Below are positions 43,078 to 52,583 of a stretch of 64,000 nt of DNA, piece by piece. The notes beneath the pieces were generated by a model, which was given only the letters and a program-made list of their open reading frames with translations, was not told where the DNA came from and ran no database searches. The stretch comes from Weissella thailandensis. Lineage in GTDB: Bacteria; Bacillota; Bacilli; Lactobacillales; Lactobacillaceae. Positions within the stretch are counted from its first letter, which is position 1; each line of letters starts with the position of its first letter. Position numbers and translations under genes: made by a program. The stretch spans positions 1-64,000 of the forward strand of contig NZ_BJEC01000005.1 in the NCBI RefSeq assembly GCF_005405465.1, given 5' to 3'.

Positions 43078-44574
43078 ATGACAAAAGAAGTTGTATTAGG
43101 CGTCGATTTAGGAACATCGGCAGTTAAAGTGTCGGCTGTTGACCGGCAAGGAACAATCGTTGCACAGGAGGCATATGATTATCCCTTGTCACAACCCGCA
43201 CCGGGATATAGTGAACAAAATCCTGAAGAATGGGTTAGTGGAACAACGGTTGCTATCGTACGATTGATACTAAATGACCATTTAAAGGCAGAACAAATTA
43301 AGGGTATTTCATTTTCTGGACAAATGCACGGATTGGTGACATTAGATAAATCGGGTAAGATTGTTCGTCCAGCAATTCTATGGAATGATACGCGTGCATC
43401 TAAACAGACACGTAAAATTAATGAGCAAATGGGTGATGAGTTCATTAATATCACACGTAACCGTGCACAAGAAGGTTTCACGCTTCCAGCTATTTTGTGG
43501 TTAAAAGAAAATGAGCCAGAGACATTTTCGCGAATTGATAAAATTGTGACACCCAAGGATTATTTACGCTATCGTATGACCGGTAAATTACAAATGGAGA
43601 TATCTGATGCAGCAGGGACAGTCGCCTTAGACGTTGCAGCAGGGACTTGGTCAAAACGGGTACAAGAAGTATTTGATTTACCCGCAAATATGTTTCCTGA
43701 GATTATTCAATCAATCGATAATGTCGGATCAATTTCAAATGCTTATGCCGAATTTTCAGGCTTAAACACTGAGACACAAGTTATTGGTGGAGCAGCTGAT
43801 AATGCGGCAGGAGCAGTTGGAGCAGCTATTTTGCAGCCAAATATGGTCATGTCATCGATAGGAACCTCAGGAGTTGTCTTGAAGTATGAGGACACAGCCG
43901 ATGTTAATTATCATGGTAAAGTAACGTTTTTCAATCATGCCATTCCTAATAAGTTTTACTCAATGGGTGTGACGTTGGCAGCTGGCTGTTCATTGTCTTG
44001 GTTTAAGAAAAATTTTGCTAGTGAGATATCGTTTGATGAAATGGTTGATTCTGCAAAGTCGTCAACAATTGGCGCTAATGGTCTGCTGTTTACGCCATAC
44101 ATTGTTGGTGAACGTGGAGATGGTGACATTCGCGGAGCATTTATTGGTGTTGATGGCACACAGACCCGTGCAGACTTTGTGCGATCGGTTCTAGAAGGGA
44201 TTATCTATTCATTTAAAGATTTGTTTGAAATTTATGAAGCGGCTGGTACGAGTTTTGATACAGTTGTCGCCATTGGTGGTGGTGCAAAGTCATCGTTATG
44301 GTTACAAATTCAGGCAGATATTTTTAATACAAAAGTGATAGCACTTCAAAATGAACAAGGTCCCGGTATGGGCGCAGCTATCTTAGCAGCTGTTGGTCTT
44401 GGCTGGTTTGATAGTGTACAAGAAGCCGCAAATAAATTTACCAGTTTTGGTGAAACTTATGAACCGGTACCAGAAAATGTTGCGCAATATCGTGAATATT
44501 ACGAATTATACAAGAAAATTTATGGACAAACAGCCGAGCTATCGCATGATTTGTTAGCTTTGCGGAGAAAATAA
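43078..44574 (+). CDS. xylB: Xylulokinase
   Basis: Phosphorylates D-xylulose to D-xylulose 5-phosphate, which enters the phosphoketolase pathway. The 498-residue FGGY-family kinase has the N-terminal phosphate-binding GVDLGTSAVKVSAVD, the substrate region SFSGQMHGLVTLD with the catalytic Asp in ILWNDTRAS nearby, and the C-terminal ATP-binding VAIGGGAKSSLWLQIQAD. A TAGGAAA site precedes the ATG. It lies 84 bases after xylA with no other clear promoter, and is closed by a bidirectional terminator shared with the trp operon. Confidence 0.97.
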   Translation: MTKEVVLGVDLGTSAVKVSAVDRQGTIVAQEAYDYPLSQPAPGYSEQNPEEWVSGTTVAIVRLILNDHLKAEQIKGISFSGQMHGLVTLDKSGKIVRPAILWNDTRASKQTRKINEQMGDEFINITRNRAQEGFTLPAILWLKENEPETFSRIDKIVTPKDYLRYRMTGKLQMEISDAAGTVALDVAAGTWSKRVQEVFDLPANMFPEIIQSIDNVGSISNAYAEFSGLNTETQVIGGAADNAAGAVGAAILQPNMVMSSIGTSGVVLKYEDTADVNYHGKVTFFNHAIPNKFYSMGVTLAAGCSLSWFKKNFASEISFDEMVDSAKSSTIGANGLLFTPYIVGERGDGDIRGAFIGVDGTQTRADFVRSVLEGIIYSFKDLFEIYEAAGTSFDTVVAIGGGAKSSLWLQIQADIFNTKVIALQNEQGPGMGAAILAAVGLGWFDSVQEAANKFTSFGETYEPVPENVAQYREYYELYKKIYGQTAELSHDLLALRRK

Positions 44575-44576
44575 TT

Positions 44577-44620
44577 AAAAAGATGTCTGACACTTCTAAG
44601 TTATGTCAGACATCTTTTTT
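44577..44620. terminator. Bidirectional terminator between xylB and trpA
   Basis: AAAAAGATGTCTGACA pairs with TGTCAGACATCTTTTTT. Confidence 0.95.
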
Positions 44621-44623
44621 GAT

Positions 44624-45418
44624 TTATTTAAGAATAACCTGTTGAGCGGCATCAATACTTTGCCGAATACCCTTCGTAAATGATGCAATTGCAGCGGGTG
44701 CATCTTGTTTTTCTGTTGCTACAATATTAACAATCGCACTACCGATAATGACACCGTCGGCAATTTCTGCTAATTTTTGTGCTTGTTCAGGCGTGTGAAC
44801 ACCAAAACCAATTGCGGTAGGAACGTGAGTATATTGTCGGATAGTTTTGACTAATTCTGCTAAACCATGGTAGAAATCATCTCGTTCACCGGTAATGCCG
44901 ACTGAAGAAACGACATAAATAAAACCAGTTGCGTCTCTAGCGATTTTTTCAATCCGACCACCTGATGTAGGAGAAATTAGAGGCACAATGTCAACATCGT
45001 ATTTCGTTGCAGTTGGCACGATTTCATCACGACTTTCATAAGGTAAATCGGGGATAACCAGACCACCAATATCTAGATCAGCACATTTCTTTAAGAATGC
45101 ATCATAGCCATACTTGAAGGGGATGTTTAGATAAGTTAACAGAACAATTGGGACATCGGTTTCTTGTCGGGCTGCCGATACAATTTCAAAAATCGTTCTT
45201 GTTTGTACATTTGCTTTAAAAGCTCGTAAATCAGCTGCTTGAATAACCGGACCATCAGCAACCGGGTCTGAAAAAGGAACGCCCAGTTCAACGATATCCG
45301 CACCGTTTTTGGCCAGAGCAATGATATTTTGTACTGTTGTATCAAAATCGGGATCATTAGCCACGACGAAGGGGACAAAAGCCTTATGATCTTTAAATAC
45401 GTCACTTAATTTATTCAT
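44624..45418 (-). CDS. trpA: Tryptophan synthase alpha chain
   Basis: Cleaves indole-3-glycerol phosphate to indole and glyceraldehyde 3-phosphate, passing indole to TrpB. The 264-residue barrel shows the catalytic Glu in [15 protein letters not shown] (about residue 48) and Asp in [13 protein letters not shown] region neighbours, plus the phosphate-binding [13 protein letters not shown] and GSAIV. The ATG at 45418 overlaps the end of trpB by 8 bases; the frame is open much further upstream, but that part overlaps trpB and is not conserved. Last gene of the trpDCFBA operon. Confidence 0.96.
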   Translation of the reverse strand: MNKLSDVFKDHKAFVPFVVANDPDFDTTVQNIIALAKNGADIVELGVPFSDPVADGPVIQAADLRAFKANVQTRTIFEIVSAARQETDVPIVLLTYLNIPFKYGYDAFLKKCADLDIGGLVIPDLPYESRDEIVPTATKYDVDIVPLISPTSGGRIEKIARDATGFIYVVSSVGITGERDDFYHGLAELVKTIRQYTHVPTAIGFGVHTPEQAQKLAEIADGVIIGSAIVNIVATEKQDAPAAIASFTKGIRQSIDAAQQVILK

Positions 45419-46634
45419 CAACGTTAACTCCTTTGTACTTTGCAATGCTGGCAACGTCTTTGTCACCACGACCTGAAAGAGTGCAGACAATAATTTGATC
45501 TTTAGACATTGTTGGTGCAACTTTTTCAACGTAAGCAATCGCGTGACAACTTTCAATAGCAGCCACGATACCTTCTTGTTTGGCAATGTATTCAAATGCC
45601 TGGACCGCTTCATCATCTGTGATACCCACATATTCAGCACGTTTGGCTTCTGCTAAGGCAGCGTGCTCAGGACCAACACCCGGATAGTCTAATCCAGCTG
45701 AAATAGAATAGACAGGATCGATTTGACCATCACTATTTTGCATAAATAATGACTTCATACCATGAAAGACACCAACGGAACCACGTTCGATTGTTGCAGC
45801 TGTCTGGCCTGTATCGATACCTTTACCAGCCGCTTCAACGCCCACTAGTTTTACGTTAGTATCATCAAGATAATTAGCAAAACTACCGATGGCATTGCTA
45901 CCGCCACCCACACAGGCTACGACCATATCAGGTAACTGGTTTTCTTCATTTTGTAATTGTTGCTTTGATTCTTGTGAAATAACACTTTGGAAATACTTGA
46001 CCATTTCTGGAAATGGTGCCGGCCCAACTGCTGAACCTAGCACGTAGAATGTGTCGTCACTACGACTAGCCCACTCTTGTAAGGCGGCATTCACAGCATC
46101 CTTTAATACTTTTGAACCACTTGTCACAGCATGGACCTTTGCACCTAATAGTTCCATTCGATAAACATTTAATTTTTGTCGTTCAGTGTCTTCTTTGCCC
46201 ATGAAAATCTCACAAGACATCCCCAACAAGGCAGCAATCGTCGCGGTAGCAACACCATGCTGACCAGCGCCAGTCTCAGCAATCAGACGTTGTTTGCCCA
46301 AGTGTTTTGCAAGTAAGGCTTGGCCAATAACATTGTTAATTTTGTGAGCACCAGTGTGATTTAAATCTTCACGTTTGAGATAAATTTTTGCACCACCAAG
46401 ATCCGCTGTCATATTTTTTGCGTAGTATAACAAGGAAGGACGGTTCGCATAATTAATCAGTAAATCTTGTAATTCCATTTTGAATGTTGGATCGTCTTTT
46501 AACGTTTGAAAAGATTGGTTAACTTTTTCAAGCTCTGACATTAAAATTTCGGGGATATATTGGCCACCAAAATCATTACCATAGCGGCCAGCTTGTTGCG
46601 TGTCGATTTGTTCTTCATTTAATAAAGTTTTCAT
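45411..46634 (-). CDS. trpB: Tryptophan synthase beta chain
   Basis: Condenses indole with serine to tryptophan using pyridoxal phosphate. The 407-residue protein has the PLP lysine in [14 protein letters not shown] (about residue 95), the catalytic Glu in [11 protein letters not shown] and the phosphate loop [10 protein letters not shown]. The ATG at 46634 has a GAGG site on the minus strand 9 bases upstream and lies within the end of trpF (20-base overlap). Together with trpA it forms the channelled synthase complex. Confidence 0.97.
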   Translation of the reverse strand: MKTLLNEEQIDTQQAGRYGNDFGGQYIPEILMSELEKVNQSFQTLKDDPTFKMELQDLLINYANRPSLLYYAKNMTADLGGAKIYLKREDLNHTGAHKINNVIGQALLAKHLGKQRLIAETGAGQHGVATATIAALLGMSCEIFMGKEDTERQKLNVYRMELLGAKVHAVTSGSKVLKDAVNAALQEWASRSDDTFYVLGSAVGPAPFPEMVKYFQSVISQESKQQLQNEENQLPDMVVACVGGGSNAIGSFANYLDDTNVKLVGVEAAGKGIDTGQTAATIERGSVGVFHGMKSLFMQNSDGQIDPVYSISAGLDYPGVGPEHAALAEAKRAEYVGITDDEAVQAFEYIAKQEGIVAAIESCHAIAYVEKVAPTMSKDQIIVCTLSGRGDKDVASIAKYKGVNVDE

Positions 46635-47217
46635 TATAAGTTTCCTCTTTTGCATGTTTAACGAATTGAATTATTTTTTGGATGTCTTTTTTCTGATTAG
46701 TCTCGACACCACTAGAAACATCAACAATGGTTGGTTGTACTGTCTGAATTGCCTGTTGCACATTATTAGGATTTAGGCCACCAGCAAGTATGAAAGGCCG
46801 CTTGGGATGGGGAACATCGTTTAAACTCAGCAACCGACCACTGCCTTTCCCACTATCCGCCATGAGATAGTCGGCGGGCGACTGACTATCAATTGGTCGT
46901 TGTTCAAAAACTTGGATGACTTTGAGTCCGGCTCTTTGAAGTTGTTTGATTTCAGTGCTAGTAATTGGTCGATGCAGTTGGGCGATATCAATACTACCGG
47001 TTTTATAAATTTCTAAAATGTCAGTAATTGATTCACCGACAAAAACGCCGACGGTCTTAATAGATGACTGTAACAAGCTTTTTAAATGCCTTGCAGTCTG
47101 TGGAGCAATTTGATGACGGCCTGGTGCGAATACAAAGCCTACAAAATCAGGATGTGCCACATTAACTGCGGTGATGTCGTCAGGCGTCATAAAACCGCAA
47201 ATTTTAACTTGAGTTAT
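46615..47217 (-). CDS. trpF: Phosphoribosylanthranilate isomerase, with ATA in place of the start codon
   Basis: Isomerises N-(5-phosphoribosyl)anthranilate. The conserved N-terminus [14 protein letters not shown], which contains the catalytic Cys, is in frame only if translation begins at 47217, where the codon is ATA. An AGGAGG site (minus strand 47230-47225) sits 7 bases before it. If this ATA were ATG, trpC and trpF would join by the usual ATGA overlap; here it reads ATAA. The first true ATG (47190) would remove the catalytic Cys. With the 47217 start the protein is 200 residues, the normal size. [19 protein letters not shown] and DVSSGVET are also present. Either ATA initiation, a real mutation or a base error. 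Confidence 0.88.
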   Translation of the reverse strand: MTQVKICGFMTPDDITAVNVAHPDFVGFVFAPGRHQIAPQTARHLKSLLQSSIKTVGVFVGESITDILEIYKTGSIDIAQLHRPITSTEIKQLQRAGLKVIQVFEQRPIDSQSPADYLMADSGKGSGRLLSLNDVPHPKRPFILAGGLNPNNVQQAIQTVQPTIVDVSSGVETNQKKDIQKIIQFVKHAKEETYNENFIK

Positions 47218-47999
47218 AATGCTGCCTCCTTAAATTCTTTTATTAGGGTGGCTTTTTGTTGTGAACGCATCAAAGTTTCACCCATTAAAATAGCATTGAA
47301 CCCAGCAGATGCTAAAATTGCCACATCTTCTGAGGTTTTGATACCACTTTCAGCAACAACCGGAATCGTTGTCGGTATCATATGACGTAAGCGTAGGCTG
47401 TTATTGAAATCAACCTGAAAAGTTTTCAAATTACGGTTATTGATACCGATAATATTGGCACCTGATTTTAGGGCACGCTGAACTTCTTGCGCGGTATGAA
47501 CCTCGACAATTGCTTGCATCCCTAGTGATTCAGCTAATTCACGATAGGTTATCAACTGCTGATCATCTAAAATAGCAACAATTAACAGAATAATACCAGC
47601 GCCATTTGCCTTGGCCTCATAGATCATATAAGGATCGATCGTAAAGTCTTTACGAAGTGTGGGGACTGAAACGTGATCATTTATATGCTTCAAGTAGGGC
47701 AAATGACCATTGAAATAATCAGGTTCTGTTAATACTGAAATTGCATCGGCACCAGCCTTTTCATAAGAAGTTGCAATTTCCACATAGGGGAAATCTGTCA
47801 CGATAGTCCCCTTTGAAGGGGATGCTTGTTTAACTTCGGCAATAATGTGTAAACCAGGTTGTTTTAAAATGGCAAGAAAATTAGGCTGCGTATCTTTGGG
47901 GAGCTGTGCAACAGTTTGTTTTAATTCATCCAAAGATAGTACCTGTTGATGTCGTAATAAACGTTTTTTGGTGACGGTTACTAAATCATCTAAAATCAT
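47214..47999 (-). CDS. trpC: Indole-3-glycerol-phosphate synthase
   Basis: Closes the indole ring from carboxyphenylamino-deoxyribulose phosphate. The 261-residue barrel shows the catalytic Lys in [12 protein letters not shown] (about residue 55), the second Lys in [10 protein letters not shown] and the phosphate loop in [12 protein letters not shown]. It overlaps trpD by 4 bases (ATGA), a translational coupling. Order D-C-F-B-A is as in other Firmicutes. Confidence 0.97.
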   Translation of the reverse strand: MILDDLVTVTKKRLLRHQQVLSLDELKQTVAQLPKDTQPNFLAILKQPGLHIIAEVKQASPSKGTIVTDFPYVEIATSYEKAGADAISVLTEPDYFNGHLPYLKHINDHVSVPTLRKDFTIDPYMIYEAKANGAGIILLIVAILDDQQLITYRELAESLGMQAIVEVHTAQEVQRALKSGANIIGINNRNLKTFQVDFNNSLRLRHMIPTTIPVVAESGIKTSEDVAILASAGFNAILMGETLMRSQQKATLIKEFKEAAL

Positions 48000-49021
48000 G
48001 CGACGACTTCCTGACTCTTTTTTGAGAAGGCAATTAGTTGTTCGAGCTCTTTGTTGGCTTGACCATTGTCAATGGTTTGAGCTGCGAGCGTGATACCTTC
48101 TTGAATACTTAGTTCCGGATGGGCTAAATGTAAGGCTGATCCAGCATTTAGAAGCACAATGTCACGCTGTGGGCCCGTTTTTCCTGCCAGAATGTCACGG
48201 ATAATTGCCGCATTTTCTGCAGGTGTGCCACCAACTAAGTCTTCAGATTGACTACGTGGCAACCCAAATTGTTCAGGTGTTAAAACATACTGGGTTAATT
48301 GACCATCTTGGAGTTCAATAACGGCCGTTTCATTGGCAGTTGTCATTTCATCCAGGCCATCTCTGCCGTGAATAACCATGGCATTTTTTACACCAAGTTT
48401 TAGAAGGACATTGGCTAATGGTTCCAATAATTTTTCATCATAAACACCTAGTAATTGAAAAGTCGGGTGGGCAGGATTCAACAGTGGGCCGAGAATATTA
48501 AAAATTGTGCGGAAACCTAATTGCTTTCGGGCATTAGCAACATATTTCATTGATTGGTGATATTCCTGTGCAAAGAGAAAGGCAAGATTGTGTTCGTTAA
48601 GGCTTTCAAAACTTTTGGCGGGACTTTCATTAATGTCCAGACCTAACGCTTCAATAACATCGGCTGCCCCACTCTTTGAAGAGGCGGCACGATTGCCATG
48701 TTTAGCGACTTTTGTTCCCGTTGCAGCGACAATAATGGCACTGGTTGTTGAAATGTTAAAGGTATTCGCATGGTCACCACCAGTACCAACGATTTCCAAA
48801 ACGTTTTGCACCTTTGGAAATTGTCTGGCATGGTGTTGCATAGCGGTCGCGGCGCCGGCAATTTCTTCGATCGTCGATCCTTTCGCAGCCAGCGCGGTTA
48901 ATAAACTAGTTGTCTCGATTTCTGAAGTTTGGCCACTCATAATTTCATCTAAAACAGTCTGGCTTTCTTTAAAAGACAAATTTTGGTGACTCATAATTTT
49001 TTGGACAGCTTCTTTGATCAT
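47996..49021 (-). CDS. trpD: Anthranilate phosphoribosyltransferase
   Basis: Joins anthranilate with PRPP, the first committed step present here. The 341-residue protein carries the glycine-rich PRPP loop [15 protein letters not shown] (about residue 80), [21 protein letters not shown] and [14 protein letters not shown], all diagnostic. A GGAGGA site precedes the ATG. trpD follows the T-box leader directly; trpE and trpG, which make anthranilate and usually come first, are missing from the operon. The pathway here therefore needs anthranilate from elsewhere in the genome or from the medium. Confidence 0.97.
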   Translation of the reverse strand: MIKEAVQKIMSHQNLSFKESQTVLDEIMSGQTSEIETTSLLTALAAKGSTIEEIAGAATAMQHHARQFPKVQNVLEIVGTGGDHANTFNISTTSAIIVAATGTKVAKHGNRAASSKSGAADVIEALGLDINESPAKSFESLNEHNLAFLFAQEYHQSMKYVANARKQLGFRTIFNILGPLLNPAHPTFQLLGVYDEKLLEPLANVLLKLGVKNAMVIHGRDGLDEMTTANETAVIELQDGQLTQYVLTPEQFGLPRSQSEDLVGGTPAENAAIIRDILAGKTGPQRDIVLLNAGSALHLAHPELSIQEGITLAAQTIDNGQANKELEQLIAFSKKSQEVVA

Positions 49022-49093
49022 AATAATTTCCTCCGAGTAATGTGTACTGTACTAAGTATCTTTAATTGCGAAATTAAAATAGCTGTCCTGCCA

Positions 49094-49120
49094 TCATTTG
49101 AATTCAAGGGTTCTTAACAT
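49094..49120 (-). CDS. Eight-codon mini-ORF between T-box and trpD (possible trpE remnant)
   Basis: On the minus strand a GGAGG site is followed after 6 bases by ATG TTA AGA ACC CTT GAA TTC AAA TGA (MLRTLEFK). It occupies the position where trpE normally starts. It may be what remains of the first gene after a deletion of trpE-trpG, or a translated leader. Too short to judge by sequence alone. Confidence 0.35.
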   Translation of the reverse strand: MLRTLEFK

Positions 49121-49140
49121 AATTAGCCTCCAATAACACA

Positions 49141-49445
49141 TAAAAAAATCCGCCCATAACTACTAAAAGTTAAGGACGGATTTTTCCGCGGTGCCACCTT
49201 AATTTAATTAATTGGGTCACCAAAAAAGGTGCATGTCATTGACAATACCCAACTAATTACGCTTAGCGAAGGACCAACATCCTTCCGGCAACTGACGTAT
49301 GCCAACACGTTTCTCCGTACTTGAAAGATTTTTTCGGGAGAACCCTCAGTGGTCCATTTAATTATCTGCGTTCGATTGCACTCTCACCAACAGCAATTCT
49401 CTTTGCGTGCACAATAATCTTGATCTCCACATCATCGGTTTATTT
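49141..49445 (-). ncRNA. tRNA-Trp T-box leader of the trp operon
   Basis: On the minus strand: stem I with the distal AGAGAATTGC and GTGAGAG elements, the specifier codon TGG (Trp) at 49356-49354 followed by A, the T-box sequence AAGGTGGCACCGCGG (about 49200-49186) and the terminator formed by AAATCCGTCC and GGGCGGATTTTTTT. Uncharged tRNA-Trp pairing would prevent termination and switch on trpDCFBA. Family knowledge and the visible motifs agree. Confidence 0.96.
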
Positions 49446-49472
49446 TGGACGAATTATTAATTGTTGTTTTGT

Positions 49473-49501
49473 ATCTTAGAGCTTTTTAATAATCATGTCA
49501 A
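49473..49501 (-). promoter_or_regulatory. trp operon promoter
   Basis: On the minus strand TTGACA (49501-49496), 17 bases, TAAGAT (49478-49473). A transcript starting near 49466 runs straight into the T-box leader. Confidence 0.8.
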
Positions 49502-49632
49502 TGATTTTAATTTTCGAAAATATTATTAGTAATAATATCTTGTTACAATACTTATAATTGACAGAACAAAGTAAATAAACTGATAAAAATATTAATTGAG
49601 TTGTTAAAGTGGCATAATTTAGCTAAACTAAA

Positions 49633-49647
49633 GTGAGAACGTTTTCA
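49633..49647 (+). promoter_or_regulatory. cre-like site before the PTS operon
   Basis: GTGAGAACGTTTTCA is close to the CcpA-site pattern with one mismatch in the conserved bases and one at the edge. Confidence 0.55.
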
Positions 49648-49685
49648 GGAATAGCTATAGAAATTTTTAGTGGGGATGAGAATAA

Positions 49686-50134
49686 TTGCTATCAGATAAA
49701 ATATTTTACTAGATGAAGCTGTGGCGGATAATCAAGAAGCACTTGGACAAATTGCTGACCAAATGACTAGGAGCGGGGCAGTTAAGGACTCTTATAAATC
49801 AGCAGTTTTAAAGCGTGAGGTTGATTTTCCGACTGGTTTAGCAACCGTCAATATTGGGATTGCCATGCCACATACGGATGCAAAACATGTTAATTATGAT
49901 CAACTTGGTGTATTGCGTTTACGTGAACCTGTTTCGTTTCTGCAAATGGGGGATGGTGAAAAAATTCAAGTGAAATTTGTGTTTATGCTGGCGTTAAAAG
50001 AAGCCCATGCACAACTGGCAATGTTACAGAAGTTAATTGCTTTAATTCAAGATGAAGAAAAAATCAAACAATTGCTGTTAGCTGAAAATACAGATGAAAT
50101 TATTGAGATGTTAAATAATGTGGGAATTGAGTAG
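49686..50134 (+). pseudogene. PTS galactitol-type EIIA component, frameshifted at the N-terminus
   Basis: The body is a GatA-type IIA domain of the mannitol/fructose superfamily, with the phosphorylated His in NIGIAMPHTDAKHV (about residue 60 of the full protein) and LQKLIALIQDEE. It passes phosphate from HPr to EIIB. The N-terminus is broken. From the TTG at 49686 (GGGGATGAG upstream) the frame reads LLSDKI and then leaves the frame; one extra T in the TTTT at 49704-49707 would give LLSDKIFLLDEAVADNQEAL, a typical GatA start. From the ATG at 49676 the gene's own frame meets TAA after seven codons. Without correction only an internal GTG at 49721 would start it. Confidence 0.7.
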
Positions 50135-50146
50135 AGAGGGAAAACT

Positions 50147-51484
50147 ATGGGGGTAATTAAATGGCTATTAGATGCTGGTCCAACAGTGTTCTTGCCGTTA
50201 TTACTATTTATTTTTGGGATTGTATTACGAATTAAACCTGGTAAGGCTTTCAAGTCTGCGTTGATGATTGGTATCGGGTTCACAGGGTTGAATTTAATTC
50301 TTGGTTTGTTAACTGATAATTTAGGTCCAGCTGCCCAGGCAATGGTTAAAAACTTTGGATTATCGTTGGATGTCATTGATGTTGGTTGGCCAGCCGCATC
50401 AGCCATTTCATATGGGACAACGCTAGGCAGTTTAGCCATCCCGATTGGTGTAGCTTTGAACGTTGTGTTGTTAGTGATTGGTTTGACTAAGACGTTGGAC
50501 GTTGATTTGTGGAACTATTGGCATATTGCGTTTTCAGGATCGTTAGTCTTTGCGGCCACCAATAACTTTGGCTTAGGTCTGTTCACAATGATCGTGCATG
50601 CGATGTTGATTTACTTTTTAGCGGATTTGTCTGCACCGACAATTCAGAAACATTATGGTTTAGAAGGTATTTCGTTTCCACATGGCATTTCAGCACCCGG
50701 TTTTGTGCTTGCCTTGCCGATTAACTGGTTATTGGATCGTATTCCTGGCATAAGGAATATCCATTGGACACCAGAAATCATTCAAAAGAAGTTAGGAATC
50801 TTTGGTGATTCAGCCGTGATGGGATTGATTATCGGAATTGTTATTGGAGGGTTGGCACAATATGATTTGACGAAAATTTTGAACTTAGGAATTACGACAG
50901 CGGCAGTTTTGATTTTGATGCCACGGATGGTTGCTATTTTGATGGAAGGCTTGTCACCGATATCTGAAGCGGCTAACGCCCTGGTACAAAAGCACTTTCC
51001 AGGACGTAACTTATATATTGGGATGGATTCAGCTTTGGCGGTTGGTCAAGAAGCGGTTCTTTCTGCTTCATTGATTTTAGTACCGTTTTCATTACTAATC
51101 GCGGTTATTCTACCAGGAAATCATGTCTTACCATTCGGCGATTTAGCAACGATACCATTTATGATAGCCATGATGGCAGCTGTATTTGGTGGTAATGTGT
51201 TCAGAATTGTGATTGGTGGTGTGATTGATATTGCTGTGTCATTGTATATTGCATCATGGATTGCCCCATTACTGACTTCAGCAGCAAAATCAGCTAATTT
51301 TGCAATGGACGGTGCAACATCAATTTCAGTTTTGATAGATGGCGGTGCATGGACGACCTTACTGATCGTGGGCTTAGGAAAACTCATGTCGTGGAGCGGC
51401 ATGGCGATTGTCTTTGTCACTGTTCTTGGCCTAATGATTTGGCTAAATAAGTTTAAGAAAACAGAAAAAGTAGAGCAACAATAA
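50147..51484 (+). CDS. PTS galactitol-type EIIC component
   Basis: A 445-residue membrane channel of the Gat family of PTS transporters, which imports and phosphorylates polyols or sugars. It begins with LLDAGPTVFLPLLLFIFGIVL and has about eight to ten helices; conserved blocks include DVGWPAASAISYGT and NIHWTPEIIQKKLGIFGDS. An AGAGGGAAA site precedes the ATG. Order A-C-B. No metabolic enzyme gene (for example a phosphate dehydrogenase or tagatose enzyme) follows, so the substrate cannot be named; galactitol is only the family label. Confidence 0.9.
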   Translation: MGVIKWLLDAGPTVFLPLLLFIFGIVLRIKPGKAFKSALMIGIGFTGLNLILGLLTDNLGPAAQAMVKNFGLSLDVIDVGWPAASAISYGTTLGSLAIPIGVALNVVLLVIGLTKTLDVDLWNYWHIAFSGSLVFAATNNFGLGLFTMIVHAMLIYFLADLSAPTIQKHYGLEGISFPHGISAPGFVLALPINWLLDRIPGIRNIHWTPEIIQKKLGIFGDSAVMGLIIGIVIGGLAQYDLTKILNLGITTAAVLILMPRMVAILMEGLSPISEAANALVQKHFPGRNLYIGMDSALAVGQEAVLSASLILVPFSLLIAVILPGNHVLPFGDLATIPFMIAMMAAVFGGNVFRIVIGGVIDIAVSLYIASWIAPLLTSAAKSANFAMDGATSISVLIDGGAWTTLLIVGLGKLMSWSGMAIVFVTVLGLMIWLNKFKKTEKVEQQ

Positions 51485-51516
51485 ATTAATTGTAATAAAA
51501 AAGGGGAGATATAATC

Positions 51517-51804
51517 ATGACAAAGTCATTAATGGTCGTTTGTGGGACTGGCATTGCAACATCAACAATTGCAACCGGTAAAGTGAAGGAGTACTTAGCT
51601 TCAGTCGGAAAAACTGATCAAGTGAAGTTCTTACAATCTAAAATTGCTGATGAAGTTAGCGCTATTGAAAATGGTGATTATGATATTATTGTTTCGACAA
51701 CGATGGTACCAAGTGCAATTAAAGATAAGGTCATTAATGGTGTTCCTTTATTAACTGGTGTGGGAACGCAAAAAGTGTTTGAAGTAATTGAAGCGAAGCT
51801 GTGA
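51517..51804 (+). CDS. PTS galactitol-type EIIB component
   Basis: A 95-residue cytoplasmic subunit that carries phosphate on Cys9 (LMVVCGTGIATSTIATGKV, the IIB P-loop) to the sugar at EIIC. It has an AAAAAGGGGAG site upstream and ends with a TGA stop (one of the genes showing that TGA is used as a stop here). Third gene of the PTS operon and closed by a terminator shared with the convergent cupin gene. Confidence 0.93.
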   Translation: MTKSLMVVCGTGIATSTIATGKVKEYLASVGKTDQVKFLQSKIADEVSAIENGDYDIIVSTTMVPSAIKDKVINGVPLLTGVGTQKVFEVIEAKL

Positions 51805-51816
51805 TGCTTTATAACG

Positions 51817-51860
51817 AAAAAACAATCAGTGGTCTGTCATGACTACTGATTGTTTTTTAT
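51817..51860. terminator. Bidirectional terminator between PTS EIIB and the cupin gene
   Basis: AAAAAACAATCAGT pairs with ACTGATTGTTTTTT. Confidence 0.93.
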
Positions 51861-52354
51861 TTTTCTGGTAATTCTTTATAAGCTAATTGTTCAATAATAG
51901 GTGCGTGTTCGGGATATTGCGCGATTAATGTTGCTTGTGTAAAAAGTTCAAAATCATGATAATCGAAACCAGGCGTTACAACACAACTAACAACACTAAA
52001 ATCATGGGTGACACTTGAACCAAAGATAGTATTTTTGGGAACCGTGTATGAAAGGCGTTCACCATTTGCAATATTTGGGCCAATTTTAATAGCTTCATAG
52101 TGACCATCTGGGAAAATACAATGGACAGTGAGTGTTGAACCAGCGTGGTAAAACCAAGTTTCATCGGAAGATAGTCGATGAAAGTGCGATGGATTATCAG
52201 CATTTAATAAGAAAATGATTGACGTAAAAAGAGCACGACGCCCTCTTGGTAAGGATATGGTTTCATCGCTACGAGATGTTTCGACAAAATAGCCACCTTC
52301 AGAATGTGGTTCAAGCTGAAGTTTTTCAATCCAAGCATTCATTGTCTCAGTCAT
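51857..52354 (-). CDS. Cupin-family protein (cupin_5/DUF985)
   Basis: A 165-residue single-domain cupin. The opening NAWIEKLQLEPHSEGGYFVET, the strand TSIIFLLNADNPSHFHRLSSDETWFYHAGS and the C-terminal CVVTPGFDYHDFEL are diagnostic of the DUF985 group. The His residues in SHFHR and the Glu in DETW could bind metal. Biochemical function of this family is poorly known; some members are thought to bind small ligands or act as sugar-related isomerases, but I make no claim. A GGAAAGG-type site precedes the ATG on the minus strand. Confidence 0.88.
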   Translation of the reverse strand: MTETMNAWIEKLQLEPHSEGGYFVETSRSDETISLPRGRRALFTSIIFLLNADNPSHFHRLSSDETWFYHAGSTLTVHCIFPDGHYEAIKIGPNIANGERLSYTVPKNTIFGSSVTHDFSVVSCVVTPGFDYHDFELFTQATLIAQYPEHAPIIEQLAYKELPEK

Positions 52355-52489
52355 AATAGTACCTTTCCTACTTTCGCTTATTTTGTTCTTTATTATAACA
52401 AATACGCTGAAATTAGCGTTGTTGTAGCATGTAGTATATTTGGAAATATTTTTTATTAAGTATTCGGTAAAAATGCCGTTTCATAGGAA

Positions 52490-52504
52490 TTGTAAACGTT
52501 TACG
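52490..52504 (+). promoter_or_regulatory. cre site before the alpha-glucosidase gene
   Basis: TTGTAAACGTTTACG fits the CcpA pattern except the last base and contains the palindrome GTAAACGTTTAC. It lies about 80 bases before the ATG. Confidence 0.7.
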
Positions 52505-52583
52505 ATAATTGTTATCATGACAGTGTTAGGAAGTTTTTAATTAATGACAAATCACAACAATTATTAACGGGGGAAATTAATTC

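Larger units (their letters stand above)
49022..49675. other. Divergent regulatory region between trpD and the PTS genes
   Basis: Apart from the trp T-box leader (49141-49445), its promoter (49473-49501) and the mini-ORF (49094-49120), it contains on the plus side a cre-like site at 49633-49647 before the PTS operon. The rest is AT-rich and without genes. Confidence 0.6.

Noticed and set aside
44624-45640. Longer start for trpA at 45640
   Set aside because: The extra 74 residues overlap trpB, are not TrpA-like, and the ATG at 45418 gives the standard length.
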